Source: JAANXG01 sp034520625
Lineage (GTDB): Bacteria > Pseudomonadota > Gammaproteobacteria > Arenicellales > JAANXG01
Direction: 5' to 3'
NCBI GenBank assembly: GCA_034520625.1
Contig: JAXHNI010000002.1
Span: 124,001-188,000, forward strand
DNA length: 64,000 bases
Shown here: positions 1 to 8,736 of the stretch, one piece after another
Layout of the letters: the number at the start of each line of letters is the position of its first letter
Numbering within the stretch: the stretch's first letter is position 1
Program-made: the position numbers and the translations under genes
Notes under the pieces: generated by a model
Database searches by the model: none
Told to the model about the DNA's origin: nothing
Seen by the model: the letters and a program-made list of their open reading frames with translations, nothing else

Positions 1-388
1 CCTGCTCCATGTCCAGGGCATCGTTCCGGACGCTCACCATGCGGGTCACCACGAAGATATTCTCGTCGTACGCTTCCGCTTTCGGCCGGTGCCGCGTGTT
101 CAGCACGTCCTCCAGGGCCAGCGCATGAAGACCGAAGATCTCACCCAGTTCTCTGAGCAGCCCCGCGTCCCCGAGACCGTCCACGTTCACCCACACCACC
201 GGGTAGTCGCGGACGTACGAGTTGATTTCCTCCGCCTCGTCCAGGGTCCGCTCCACCAGACGGGTCTGGTCGTAGGCCATCACGCTGATCACGGGGACCG
301 GCGCCCCTTCGGGCTCGATCAGCGACCCGGGCGCGTTCGCCCGGTGGACGACTTTTTTCTGGCTGAAAAGCCTGTGCCGGGTGTTCAT
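1..388 (-). CDS. corA: CorA-family magnesium/cobalt transporter, N-terminal part (cut by window edge)
   Basis: Reading the minus strand from an ATG at 388 gives 129 codons that run off the left edge without a stop. The visible protein is the soluble cytoplasmic N-terminal domain of CorA channels: residues around 60-105 include VVWVNVDGLGD, then an ALEDVLNTRHRPK stretch, which is the family's conserved region. The membrane helices and the GMN selectivity motif lie outside the window, so the transported ion (Mg2+, Co2+ or Ni2+) cannot be inferred further. No strong ribosome binding site precedes the ATG; a GTG three codons upstream is an alternative start. It is co-directional with the aldolase gene, 44 bp downstream of it. 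Confidence 0.85.
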   Translation of the reverse strand, partial: MNTRHRLFSQKKVVHRANAPGSLIEPEGAPVPVISVMAYDQTRLVERTLDEAEEINSYVRDYPVVWVNVDGLGDAGLLRELGEIFGLHALALEDVLNTRHRPKAEAYDENIFVVTRMVSVRNDALDMEQ

Positions 389-432
389 CGACGACACCGC
401 CGGAAGGCCACCGCCGCCCCCCGGCGACCGGT

Positions 433-1455
433 TCAGGCGGCCGCTTCCATGGAACGGCTGTATTCACCGCTGCGGGCCGCGCTGTTGAGGCGGGCGCGCT
501 CGTACAGCGCGGCCTGGGCGCGGGCGGCGTTGGCCGGATCCCCTTTCCATGCCTTGAGGGCGGTCTCCTGCAGGGCTCGGCCGTAAGAGAAGCTCAGGAC
601 CCAGGGCCGGTGCGGCTGCTGGTTGATGGCGTTGAGATTGGCCGTCGCCTCTTCGGGGGTCTGGCCGCCGGACAGGAAATTGATGGTCGGTACCGCTGCC
701 GGCGTGGTGCGCCGCAAAATCCTGAGCGTCTGCTCGGCGACTTCTTCGGGTCCCGCCTGGTGGGAGTGCTCTTTTCCGGACACCACCATGTTCGGCTTGA
801 GGACCATATGCTCCAGGGCCACGCGGTGGCGGTGCAGGGCATGGAACACTTCATGCTGGACCGCCTCGGTGACCTCGGCACAGCGCTCGATGCTGTGACC
901 GCCGTCCATCAGCACCTCGGGCTCGACGATGGGCACGATACCCAGTTCCTGGCAGACCGCGGCATAGCGGGCCAGGACCTCGGCGTTGGTTTCCACGGCG
1001 AGCCGGCTCGGGAGCGTGTCGGATACGTTGTAGACGCAGCGCCACTTGGCAAAGCGCGCACCCTGCTCCTTGTAGCCCCGCAGCCGTTCTTCCAGGCCGT
1101 CGAGTCCCCTGGTGATCTCGTCGCCGGGGGCCCCGGCCAGGGGACCCTTGCCCTTGTCCACCTTGATGCCGGGCACCACGCCCTGCCTGGCGGCGAGCGC
1201 GGGCAGCAGCATCCCGTCTTCGGTTTTCTGGCCGAGCGTTTCCTCGAACATGATCACACCGCTGATGAACTCGCCGATGCCCTCCGTCGACAGCATCAGG
1301 GCGCGATAGTCCCGGCGATTCTCCTCGGTGGATTCCACGTCGATGGCTTTCATCCGTTTCGCCATGGTGGGATTGCTCTCGTCGGCGGCGAGTATGCCCT
1401 TGCCGCTCCGGGCCAGTTCCTCGACAGTCGCCTGCAGCTCGTCTTGTACGCTCAT
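433..1455 (-). CDS. Class I fructose-bisphosphate aldolase
   Basis: Cytosolic glycolytic/gluconeogenic enzyme that cleaves fructose 1,6-bisphosphate to DHAP and glyceraldehyde 3-phosphate through a lysine Schiff base. The 340-residue protein has the animal/plant-type class I signature: LAADES near residue 22, FAKWRCVY near 135, and LKPNMV near 219 with Lys220 as the expected Schiff-base lysine. The ATG at 1455 is chosen over one ten codons upstream because GGAGG lies 5 nt before it. The C-terminal tail usually ends in Tyr in vertebrate enzymes; here it ends in alanines. No other glycolytic gene is adjacent. Family assignment is secure; physiological direction is not shown. Confidence 0.95.
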   Translation of the reverse strand: MSVQDELQATVEELARSGKGILAADESNPTMAKRMKAIDVESTEENRRDYRALMLSTEGIGEFISGVIMFEETLGQKTEDGMLLPALAARQGVVPGIKVDKGKGPLAGAPGDEITRGLDGLEERLRGYKEQGARFAKWRCVYNVSDTLPSRLAVETNAEVLARYAAVCQELGIVPIVEPEVLMDGGHSIERCAEVTEAVQHEVFHALHRHRVALEHMVLKPNMVVSGKEHSHQAGPEEVAEQTLRILRRTTPAAVPTINFLSGGQTPEEATANLNAINQQPHRPWVLSFSYGRALQETALKAWKGDPANAARAQAALYERARLNSAARSGEYSRSMEAAA

Positions 1456-1557
1456 TGGTTCCTCCATCGGATCACGGTCAAGCATTTCCGGACATTATAA
1501 ACACCCGGTCCAGTGCCGGGGGCTTTTGGCCGTTTTGAGTGCCCGCGTGATCCGGGA

Positions 1558-1668
1558 GGCCGGTGCCGGGGACCGTCCCCCCAGGGCTGTCGAAAACAGG
1601 GATGTTTGAGCCAGAGCGTACAAGGATGTATTTACAGCGACCCTAGGGGATGGTCCCCGGCACCGGCC
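1558..1668. repeat. Palindromic repeat, copy R1
   Basis: First of four copies of the same element (others at 39294, 40180 and 41113). A long imperfect inverted repeat starts with GGCCGGTGCCGGGG and ends with CCCCGGCACCGGCC; the centre carries the family core, including ACAGGGATGTTTGAG. Degenerate outer arms (about 1526-1547 and 1688-1707) resemble the terminal arms of copy R4, giving a total of about 182 bp, the same as R4. It fills the gap between the aldolase start and the usp stop, touching the latter. No open reading frame of its own is credible. Confidence 0.85.
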
Positions 1669-1705
1669 CAATCCTCGACGCTGGTGGTGTTCAAACCGGG
1701 CTACA

Positions 1706-2542
1706 TTAGTGAGACATCAACACCGGTATGGTCATGGCTTCCAGCAGCGAGCGCGTTGCCCCGCCCAGGATCAGCTCCCGGTAGCGGGAATGGCCGTAGG
1801 CGCCCATAACGATCAGGTCGGCCTGCTGGTCCGCGGCCCGGGACAGCAGCACCTCCCCCACCGCGATATCCTCGGCCTCAACGTGCACCGCCTCGGCCTT
1901 GACGTTGTGCCGCGCAAGGTGATGCGAAATGTCCGCACCCGGGACCTCACCTTCTCCGGACGGGCCGCGCTGGGGGTTGATGGACAGGACCCGGACGGCC
2001 TTCGCGCGCTCGAGCAACGGCATGGCGTCGTGAACGGCGCGCATCGCCTCCCGGCTGGCGTTCCATGCCACCAGCACACGTTCCCCCATCGCCTGCGGCG
2101 CGCCTATATAGGGAATCACCAGTACAGGCCGGCCGACGTCCAGGAGAATCTGCTCGACGGCGCCCCGGGTCACCGACAATTCATCGGACGGATTCGACTG
2201 ACCGATAATCAGGAGGTCGGTATAGCGGGCATGCAGGGATACTGCTCGGACGAAATCGCCCTCCACGAACCGCCACTCCGAGGACAGGCCGGCCTTGCCG
2301 GCTGCAGCCTCGAACAACTTCCTCGCTTCACCGGCGCGCTCGACGGCTGCCTGCCTCTGCGCCTCCAGGATCTCTGAGGGGATGTGGGCTTCGGTATAAA
2401 CCGTCGTCATGCTCTGGTCGGGCGCGATATAGAGGCCGGTAAGATGGGCGTCGTTGTCCGCTGCGAGTCGCACGGCGGCATCGACGCGGGCGGCGTTGGC
2501 CTTGCTGTCGTCGACATACACCAACAGGTCTTTCAGTGCCAT
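1706..2542 (-). CDS. Tandem universal stress protein (UspA superfamily)
   Basis: A 278-residue protein made of two Usp domains (about 1-145 and 150-278). The first starts DLLVYVDDSKAN; the second ends with GAYGHSR, then GGATRSLLEAM, matching the G-x2-G-x9-G-[ST] nucleotide-binding motif, so ATP binding is expected in the C-terminal half. This two-domain arrangement is typical of proteobacterial Usp proteins linked to stationary phase, oxygen limitation or energy stress; the molecular role is usually unknown. GGAG lies 10 nt before the ATG. An FNR-like box about 98 bp upstream (2634-2647) suggests low-oxygen induction. The stop sits at the edge of repeat copy R1. Confidence 0.9.
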   Translation of the reverse strand: MALKDLLVYVDDSKANAARVDAAVRLAADNDAHLTGLYIAPDQSMTTVYTEAHIPSEILEAQRQAAVERAGEARKLFEAAAGKAGLSSEWRFVEGDFVRAVSLHARYTDLLIIGQSNPSDELSVTRGAVEQILLDVGRPVLVIPYIGAPQAMGERVLVAWNASREAMRAVHDAMPLLERAKAVRVLSINPQRGPSGEGEVPGADISHHLARHNVKAEAVHVEAEDIAVGEVLLSRAADQQADLIVMGAYGHSRYRELILGGATRSLLEAMTIPVLMSH

Positions 2543-2633
2543 GGGCGTGGATCTCCTGGATCAGTGAGGAATTGTCTCGTTTTGCCCGGCGGGGGGCTTT
2601 CCGACATTGTGCGGCGTGCAATGGGACTCGGCA

Positions 2634-2647
2634 TTGATCTGGGTCAA
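2634..2647. promoter_or_regulatory. FNR/ANR-like box upstream of usp
   Basis: TTGATCTGGGTCAA matches the TTGAT-N4-ATCAA consensus with one mismatch in the second half-site. Its centre is 32 bp from a candidate -10 hexamer on the minus strand (CACAAT, complement of 2606-2611), the spacing expected of a class II FNR-activated promoter reading into the usp gene at 2542. It lies just beyond the 3' end of the RND pump gene. The same geometry occurs at the arc operon and the Lon-like gene in this window. Confidence 0.6.
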
Positions 2648-2669
2648 CATTCCGCAGGGCTTACGGGCT

Positions 2670-5600
2670 TCATTCTCCCCGCTCCGTCAACATCAGCAGG
2701 CAGGGCGTCAGTACCAGCGTCAGGACCGTCGCCAGCGCGAGCCCCCCGGCGATGCCACTCGACAACTGCGTCCACCACTGCGACGACGGCGCGCCATGGG
2801 CGATGTCCCTGCCCGTCAGGTCTATGGTCAGCGCCAGCACCATGGGCATCAGGCCGAGGATCGTCGTCACTGATGTCAGCAGAACAGGCCGCCGCCTCTG
2901 CATGGCGGTCCGCAGCACGGCGGTTCGCACATCCGTGCCGCGGTCCCGATAGCGGTTGAACGTATCCACCAGGACGATGTTGTTATTGACCACCACGCCG
3001 GCCAGCGCGATCACCGCGATCCCGCCCATCACCACGCCGAACGGCTGGTTGGTGAGCAACAGGCCGATCAGTACTCCGGCCGTGGAGAAAACGATGGCAC
3101 TGAGGATGATGCCAGCCTGGGCGAAGCTGTTGAACTGCGTCACAAGGACGATCAGCATGATGAATATCGCCGCCACGAAAGCCTTGGACAGGAATCCCGA
3201 GGCTTCGCGCATTTCCCGGGCCTCGCCCTTGAATCGCACATCGATACCCGGCGGCAGCTCCGCCCCGGGCAGCGCGGTCCGGATACGCTGTACCTGCTCG
3301 TCCGGCAGCCGGTCCGGCGTCACGTCGGCCTTGATGGTCATGACCCGCCGGCCGTCAACCCGACGGATACTGCCGGTCCTGGGCGCCGGCTCGAAGCTGA
3401 CGAAATTGCTGATGGGCACCTGACCGACCCGGGTCGGCACTCTGAGCTCGTCAAGCTGGTCGAGGCTGCGCTGGCCGTATGGGAACCGGATGCGGATATC
3501 CAGCGCTTCATCGGCGTCGTCCGGCCGGTATTCTCCGAGCTGGATTCCCGCCGTCAGCATGCGCACGGACTGGCCGAGCAGCAGCACATCCGCACCGAAC
3601 CGCGCCGCCGACTCCCGGTCCACTTCCAGGCGCCACTCGATGCCGGGCAGAGGACGGCTGTCCTCGATGTCCACGAAATCGCCCAGCTCCGCCATGAGGT
3701 CGCGAATACGGTTGACTCCCGTCTCGATGTCGCCCAGCTCCTCGCCGCGGACCTCGATCTGCACCGCCTTGCCGGTGGGGGGTCCGGACTCCTGCTCCGC
3801 CACCTGCACGATGACACCCGCCGCCTCCGAAGCCCGGCGGCGGATCTCGGCGATGATTTCCGCCGCCGGCGGGCGCTCACGCCAGTGCGCGAAATCGAAC
3901 TGGAGGACGCCAATGGCGTCGGCCGGAAGAAAATCCTCGGCGCCCCGCATGGATCCCATGGTCCGCGCATAGACGGTTTCCACCCCGGGAATACCAGCGA
4001 CGCGCCGTTCCATGTCGCGCACCATCCGGTCCTTCTCCCAAACGGACAGGTCGCCGCGCGCCCGGACCTGGGCCTGGGCGACCTCGGGCTCGATGTCCGG
4101 AAAGAACTCCACGCCGCGCCCGAGCTCCGCGTACGCCAGGTAGGTGCCCCCGAGCACCGCCACGGCAACGGCCAGAACCACCCGTGGAAAACGCAGCAGA
4201 CGTTTCAGCACCCGGTAGTAGACCCCGTTCTCCTCGATGCGCTCGTCGAGGTCGGTGTCGAAATCGGCCTCGAGCCGGCCTCCGGCGGGGGCGGCCCGGG
4301 CCGGTTCCCGCACGATGGCCGCGCCGATCACGGGTATGAAAACCAGTGCCATCAACAGCGAAGCCAGGAGCGTGATGATGACGGTGATCGGGAGGTACTT
4401 CATGAAATCACCGACCATCCCCGGCCAGAACAGCAACGGTACGAAAACCGACAGCGTGGTGGCGATGGACGCTGCGATCGGCCAGGCCATTCGCCGGGAT
4501 GCCGACTCGTAGGCGATACCCGGAGACATGCCCGCATCCACGCGCCGGTTGGCCTGCTCCACCACGATGATGGCGCCGTCCACCAGCATGCCGACAACCA
4601 GGATGAGACTGAACAGCGTGATGATGTTCAGGGTATAACCCATTGTGTACAAAACCAGGATGCCGGCCAGAAAGGCGCCGGGGATGGACAGCCCCACCAG
4701 CAGGCCCGCCCTCGGGCCCAGAGCGGCCACGATCACCAGCATCACCAGCACCACGGCAGCAATGACGTTATTCTCCAGCTCGCCGACAACCAGCTTGATG
4801 TCCTCGGACTGGTCCTGGAGGTAGGTCACGTGAATACCGTCCCCCCAGCGACGCCGCTCGCTCTCGATAATGGCCCGGGCACCATCCACGGTGTCGATGA
4901 TGTTCGCACCGACGCGCTTCTTGATTTCCAGGGCCACCGACGGCTCGCCGTTGACGCGCGCAAACCCCTCCGGGGTCTTGAAGGTCCGGCGCACGGTCGC
5001 CACGTCACCGAACGTCACCACGCGGTTGTCGACCGTTTTCAGCGGCAGGGAGAACACGTCCTCCCTCGACTCGATGATACCGGGCACCTTCAGCATGACC
5101 TGTCCGGCCCGGGTCTCCAGCATGCCGGCGGCCACCAGCCGGTTGTTGCGCTGCAGGGTGCTGACGACTTCCTCGAAGGACAACTGGTAGGTCTCCAGCA
5201 CCGTCGGATCGACCAGAATCTCCATGAGCTCTTCCCGGTCGCCGCCGACATCCACTTCCAGAATACCCGGCAGCGCCTCCAGGCGGTCGCGCAGGTCCCT
5301 TGCCGTGGCGATCAGGGTGCGCTCGGATACGGTGCCGGACAACGCCGCCGTCAACACGGGAAACAGGGCGATATTGATCTCGCTCACCACCGGCTCTTCG
5401 GAGTCCGCGGGCAGGTCGGCGCGGACGTTGTCCACCCGCTCGCGAACATCGGTGAGTGCCCGGTCGGCGTCGAAACCGGCCCCGAACTCCAGCGTGATGG
5501 TGGCGTACCCTTCGGCGGCCAGGGAGCGCATCTCGTCAATGCCTTCGATCGACTGCAGTTCCGTTTCCATCGGCCGCAGGAGCAGCCGCTCTGCATCATC

Positions 5601-5771
5601 GGGCGAGATGCCCTCGTGGATGATCACCACATTGATGATGGGAATCTCGACGTCCGGCGCCGCTTCCTTGGCAATGTCCAGATAGGCCATCGCGCCCGCC
5701 GTCAGAATGAAGGCCAGAAGGAGCATGACCGTGCGGCTGCGGCTGAACGCGGCGCTGACCAGCTGTTTCAT
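2670..5771 (-). CDS. RND-superfamily efflux pump, inner membrane permease subunit
   Basis: Proton-driven tripartite efflux permease of the AcrB/MexB superfamily, 1033 residues, the normal length. It has an N-terminal membrane helix (VMLLLAFILTAGAMAYL, about 15-31), large periplasmic porter loops (about 35-330 and 565-860), and two six-helix bundles. The TM4 proton-relay segment reads GMLVDGAIIVVE: the first Asp is kept and the second, paired in AcrB, is Gly. The TM10 segment reads VVVNNNIVLVD where AcrB has its relay Lys. Such changes occur in RND branches outside the classical AcrB group, so the substrate is unknown. The adaptor gene lies 15 bp upstream in the same operon; no TolC-type outer membrane gene is beside it. 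Confidence 0.93.
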   Translation of the reverse strand: MKQLVSAAFSRSRTVMLLLAFILTAGAMAYLDIAKEAAPDVEIPIINVVIIHEGISPDDAERLLLRPMETELQSIEGIDEMRSLAAEGYATITLEFGAGFDADRALTDVRERVDNVRADLPADSEEPVVSEINIALFPVLTAALSGTVSERTLIATARDLRDRLEALPGILEVDVGGDREELMEILVDPTVLETYQLSFEEVVSTLQRNNRLVAAGMLETRAGQVMLKVPGIIESREDVFSLPLKTVDNRVVTFGDVATVRRTFKTPEGFARVNGEPSVALEIKKRVGANIIDTVDGARAIIESERRRWGDGIHVTYLQDQSEDIKLVVGELENNVIAAVVLVMLVIVAALGPRAGLLVGLSIPGAFLAGILVLYTMGYTLNIITLFSLILVVGMLVDGAIIVVEQANRRVDAGMSPGIAYESASRRMAWPIAASIATTLSVFVPLLFWPGMVGDFMKYLPITVIITLLASLLMALVFIPVIGAAIVREPARAAPAGGRLEADFDTDLDERIEENGVYYRVLKRLLRFPRVVLAVAVAVLGGTYLAYAELGRGVEFFPDIEPEVAQAQVRARGDLSVWEKDRMVRDMERRVAGIPGVETVYARTMGSMRGAEDFLPADAIGVLQFDFAHWRERPPAAEIIAEIRRRASEAAGVIVQVAEQESGPPTGKAVQIEVRGEELGDIETGVNRIRDLMAELGDFVDIEDSRPLPGIEWRLEVDRESAARFGADVLLLGQSVRMLTAGIQLGEYRPDDADEALDIRIRFPYGQRSLDQLDELRVPTRVGQVPISNFVSFEPAPRTGSIRRVDGRRVMTIKADVTPDRLPDEQVQRIRTALPGAELPPGIDVRFKGEAREMREASGFLSKAFVAAIFIMLIVLVTQFNSFAQAGIILSAIVFSTAGVLIGLLLTNQPFGVVMGGIAVIALAGVVVNNNIVLVDTFNRYRDRGTDVRTAVLRTAMQRRRPVLLTSVTTILGLMPMVLALTIDLTGRDIAHGAPSSQWWTQLSSGIAGGLALATVLTLVLTPCLLMLTERGE

Positions 5772-5786
5772 CGCCCCGGCCCGGGA

Positions 5787-6866
5787 TCAGCCGGACGTGC
5801 CGGCTTCTGCATAGTCAACGCGCTGGCCGGGAGACACGAAGCCGCCGCCGGCGGTGATCACGAGCGTCCGCTCCGGGAGACCCGTTACCCATACCCCCTC
5901 CGCCTCCGCGCGCACGATTTCCACCGCCACGAACACCACGCGCCCGTCGTCCGCCACCACCTTCAGGCCGAGACGGCCCGCGTCGTCAAGCTCCAGCAGT
6001 GCCGGCGAAAGACGGTGCGCAGCGACCATGCCGGTGGGAATGACGATCTCGGCGCTGGTATTGGCCGGGATGCCGTCCGGGTTGTCGATCTCGACCTCGA
6101 CGCGAAATGTACGACTCGACTCTTCGGCCCGGGGCGCGATCGTTTTGATGCGCCCGGGCCGGGTCTCCCCGGACACCAGCGTCACCCGGGCATCCCCTCC
6201 GCGCCGGACGGCGTTGAAATGGCGCTGCGACAGCCAAGCCTCGGCAATCAGCGGCGAATTGTCCACGATGGTGCCAATGGTGCCCTGTACCCCCGCGTAG
6301 TCGCCCACGTCCACGGTGATGCGGTCCACGATGCCGTCGAAAGGCGCGACGATCCGGGTGTGGGCGATGTCGAGCTCGATCCGCTCCAGCGCCGCCCGGG
6401 CCGATGCCAGGGCGGCGGCCGCCTCGTCCTGGCGCACTTCCGACTGCAGTCCGCTCCGGCCCAGCCGCTGCGCGGCCTCGTGCTCGCGCTCCCGCTGCCG
6501 GAGGACCGCCCGGGCTTCGGCGAGCTTTGCTTCATGGTCGTCCATGGCAAGCCGGACCAGGACCTCGCCTTGCCGTACCGGCTGGCCGGACTCCACCAGG
6601 ACGGCCTCGACCTGACCGCCGGTTCGCGCGCTCAGCGTCGCGGCGCGCTCCGGCTTCACCTGGCCCTGGGCGACGATATGACGCTGGATCCGTTCCGCTT
6701 CGATCCCGGCAACCTCCACCCGGAATGCATCCGCCGCCCGGTTCGCTTCCCGGCCGTCGGACCCCGGTCCGGCACCGCCGTCGCGCAGCAAGCCGCTGAG
6801 CATCCAGAGCACAACCGCCAGCGCCACCGCCGCGGCAATCCAGTAGTTTCGGGGAATCCGTATCAT
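5787..6866 (-). CDS. RND efflux periplasmic adaptor (HlyD/AcrA-type membrane fusion protein)
   Basis: Links the RND permease to an outer membrane channel. The 359-residue protein has an N-terminal membrane anchor (about 8-27, IAAAVALAVVLWMLSGLL), a first biotinyl-lipoyl half (about 75-110), a coiled-coil hairpin rich in Ala/Glu/Arg (about 113-165), the second lipoyl half with the typical IVAPFDGIVDRI (about 171-182), then beta-barrel and membrane-proximal domains. It has no lipobox, so it is anchored by the helix rather than as a lipoprotein. It is the first gene of a two-gene operon with the permease, 15 bp apart. Substrate specificity cannot be read from the sequence. Confidence 0.93.
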   Translation of the reverse strand: MIRIPRNYWIAAAVALAVVLWMLSGLLRDGGAGPGSDGREANRAADAFRVEVAGIEAERIQRHIVAQGQVKPERAATLSARTGGQVEAVLVESGQPVRQGEVLVRLAMDDHEAKLAEARAVLRQREREHEAAQRLGRSGLQSEVRQDEAAAALASARAALERIELDIAHTRIVAPFDGIVDRITVDVGDYAGVQGTIGTIVDNSPLIAEAWLSQRHFNAVRRGGDARVTLVSGETRPGRIKTIAPRAEESSRTFRVEVEIDNPDGIPANTSAEIVIPTGMVAAHRLSPALLELDDAGRLGLKVVADDGRVVFVAVEIVRAEAEGVWVTGLPERTLVITAGGGFVSPGQRVDYAEAGTSG

Positions 6867-6962
6867 TGATGGTCGAAGAGCGGCCCGGGCTTCAAGCCGG
6901 GTGATTCAAGCAATTGGCCGGGGCCAAGCCGCATGGACCGGCTCCGGCCGCGCGGGCGCCGA

Positions 6963-7550
6963 CTACCAGAAACGGGGCCGTCCTACGTCCAGGTGCACGA
7001 AGTCGCTCTTCGGGTAGTAGCCGACACCACCTCCTTTCAGGTCCAGGCCGACCTGCCTGAGCTCCGCGAGAGGTACCGACGGCAGCCGGACATCGATGGC
7101 CTTGCCCAGCATGTGCTGACTCTTCTTGGCGACGCCGCTGCTCTTGGCTCGAAGCATGGCGTTGGTCTGCGGGGAGCGGTAACCGGAGATGACGTGGTAG
7201 GGCTTCTTTACCCCCAGCTTGTAGCGAACCAGGGCAAGCAGATCCAGAAGCTCCGTGTCGATCTCTGTCATCTCGTCCGCCCGGTGGTCGCGGAGTACGA
7301 AAGCGATGTCTTCCAGCGCGACCGGATCATAGGCGCCGCCGGACCAGTATCGGCACTTGATGCTGTCGTTGGTATGCAGGTTGCGGAAGGCCAGGACCCG
7401 GTCTTCGTCAGTCTTCAAAAGTGAGGCCGGAGCCTGTCCGGCCACGCAGACGCCCGCGGCCACGGCCAGGGTCCGGCCGACGAATCGGCGGCGGCCGGCG
7501 GAGTATGAGGAAACTTCTGTATCGTCTTTGGGGGATTCGCAATCACACAT
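6963..7550 (-). CDS. mepK: MepK/YcbK-type murein DD-endopeptidase (DUF882, peptidase M15 fold), Tat-exported
   Basis: Close in sequence to E. coli YcbK (MepK), which cleaves peptidoglycan cross-links during envelope growth. The 195-residue protein has a twin-arginine signal: GRRRFVGRTLAVAAG (about 19-33), then a cleavable hydrophobic stretch ending near PAS. The catalytic domain contains LHTNDSIK, ISGYRSPQTN, SQHMLGKAIDVRLP (His146 and Asp153 as zinc ligands) and FVHLDVG (last His ligand), all family-diagnostic. It stands alone, between the efflux operon and the arc operon. The start is the only ATG that includes the whole Tat signal, though a few N-terminal residues before it are uncertain. 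Confidence 0.9.
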   Translation of the reverse strand: MCDCESPKDDTEVSSYSAGRRRFVGRTLAVAAGVCVAGQAPASLLKTDEDRVLAFRNLHTNDSIKCRYWSGGAYDPVALEDIAFVLRDHRADEMTEIDTELLDLLALVRYKLGVKKPYHVISGYRSPQTNAMLRAKSSGVAKKSQHMLGKAIDVRLPSVPLAELRQVGLDLKGGGVGYYPKSDFVHLDVGRPRFW

Positions 7551-7722
7551 GATGTCAATGTAATAGTCGATATCAGTTTAAGGGAGTTGGATTCATCAAG
7601 TACCCGCTTCGAAAGTCAGCCGCCTCCGCAACCGTCAATACTCGATTCAATCGCTCGTCTATTATCCGCCAGTGCCGGTCAATACGCCAGTAAAAACGCA
7701 TTATGACAAAACGAAGCCGTTG

Positions 7723-7768
7723 TGGGTCAGGCTTGACGCCTGACATGTCAGCCTGAGAGGCTGACCCA
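7723..7768. repeat. 46-bp inverted repeat downstream of arcC
   Basis: An imperfect palindrome: TGGGTCAG at 7723 pairs with CTGACCCA at 7761, and the middle TGACATGTCA is a perfect 10-bp palindrome; 17 of 23 positions pair. It lies 30 bp past the arcC stop, in a 247-bp gap that otherwise holds nothing recognisable beyond the upstream region of mepK. No T-run follows on either strand, so it is a REP-like hairpin or factor-dependent terminator rather than a classical intrinsic terminator. Confidence 0.5.
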
Positions 7769-7797
7769 TACCCGATCCACCAATGATCGATATTCGC

Positions 7798-8733
7798 CTA
7801 CTCAAGGTGGAGCTCAATGCCGTCCACTTCGGTGGTCACGATGGTCCCCGCCCGGCCTTCCAGGATCTCGCCGGCGGCGCTCAGCGCCCCGATCCCGGCC
7901 CTGCGACCCGTGCCGGCCGCGAACTCGCAGGCCGCCTGCACCTTGGGCCCCATGGACCCGCCGGCGAAATCGAGCCGTCCGAGGGCATCCGGGCCGGCCC
8001 GCCGGATCGCGCGCTCGTCCGGCGTCCCCCAGTCCCGGGCCACCGCCGGTACGTCGGTCAGCATCATGAAAAAATCCGCCTCGAGCTGGCGGGCGAGCAG
8101 GGAGCTCGCCAGATCCTTGTCGATCACGGCTTCCACGCCGATGAGCCGGCGGCCATCCTCGTACATGGTGGGAATGCCGCCCCCGCCGGCGCAGATAACG
8201 ACCACGTTTTTCTCCACCAGCATTTCAATCACCCTGATCTCGAAAATATGCTGCGGCCGCGGCGACGCCACCACGCGGCGAAACCCGTCGCCGTCGGCAG
8301 CCATGCTCCAGCCCCGCTCCCGGGAAACCCGGTCCGAGTCGGCCTTGCTGTACACGGGCCCGATGGGTTTGGTGGGCCGGGCAAAAGCGGGGTCGTCCGG
8401 GTCGACCTGGATCTGGGTCAGCAGGGTCGCGAACGGCCGCTCGTAGGGCAGGAGGTTGCCGAGCTCCTGCATGATGACGTAGCCGATCATGCCCTCGGTC
8501 TGTGACCCGAGCACGTCCAGCGGGTAGCCCGGCACATCCTTGTATGCCGCGGCCTGCAGCGCCAGCAGCCCGACCTGCGGCCCGTTGCCGTGGGTGATGA
8601 CGATATCGTGCTGTGCCGCGATCGGGGCGAGCGCTTCCGCCGCGATGCGGATGTTCGCGCGCTGGTTTTCCGCGGTCATCGGCTCGCCGCGCTTGAGAAG
8701 CGCGTTGCCGCCCAGTGCCACCACGACCCGCAC
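7798..8733 (-). CDS. arcC: Carbamate kinase
   Basis: Last enzyme of the arginine deiminase pathway: carbamoyl phosphate + ADP gives ATP, CO2 and ammonia. The 311-residue protein belongs to the amino-acid kinase fold: N-terminal VVALGGNALL, HGNGPQVGLL (about 48-57), the long GYPLDVLGSQTEGMIGY stretch specific to carbamate kinases, and ICAGGGGIP (about 185-193) before the nucleotide site. The start is GTG, 3 nt after the arcB stop, so the gene is translated as part of the arc operon and is its last member. It is followed by an inverted repeat at 7723-7768. Confidence 0.97.
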   Translation of the reverse strand: MRVVVALGGNALLKRGEPMTAENQRANIRIAAEALAPIAAQHDIVITHGNGPQVGLLALQAAAYKDVPGYPLDVLGSQTEGMIGYVIMQELGNLLPYERPFATLLTQIQVDPDDPAFARPTKPIGPVYSKADSDRVSRERGWSMAADGDGFRRVVASPRPQHIFEIRVIEMLVEKNVVVICAGGGGIPTMYEDGRRLIGVEAVIDKDLASSLLARQLEADFFMMLTDVPAVARDWGTPDERAIRRAGPDALGRLDFAGGSMGPKVQAACEFAAGTGRRAGIGALSAAGEILEGRAGTIVTTEVDGIELHLE

Positions 8734-8736
8734 CGC

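Noticed and set aside
3885..6869. A 994-codon open frame on the plus strand
   Set aside because: It is antisense to the RND permease and adaptor; low-complexity His/Asp/Gly content and no recognisable domain.
7551..7797. A possible small gene or RNA between mepK and arcC
   Set aside because: Only an inverted repeat is seen; no frame of useful length with a ribosome binding site and no recognisable RNA motif.
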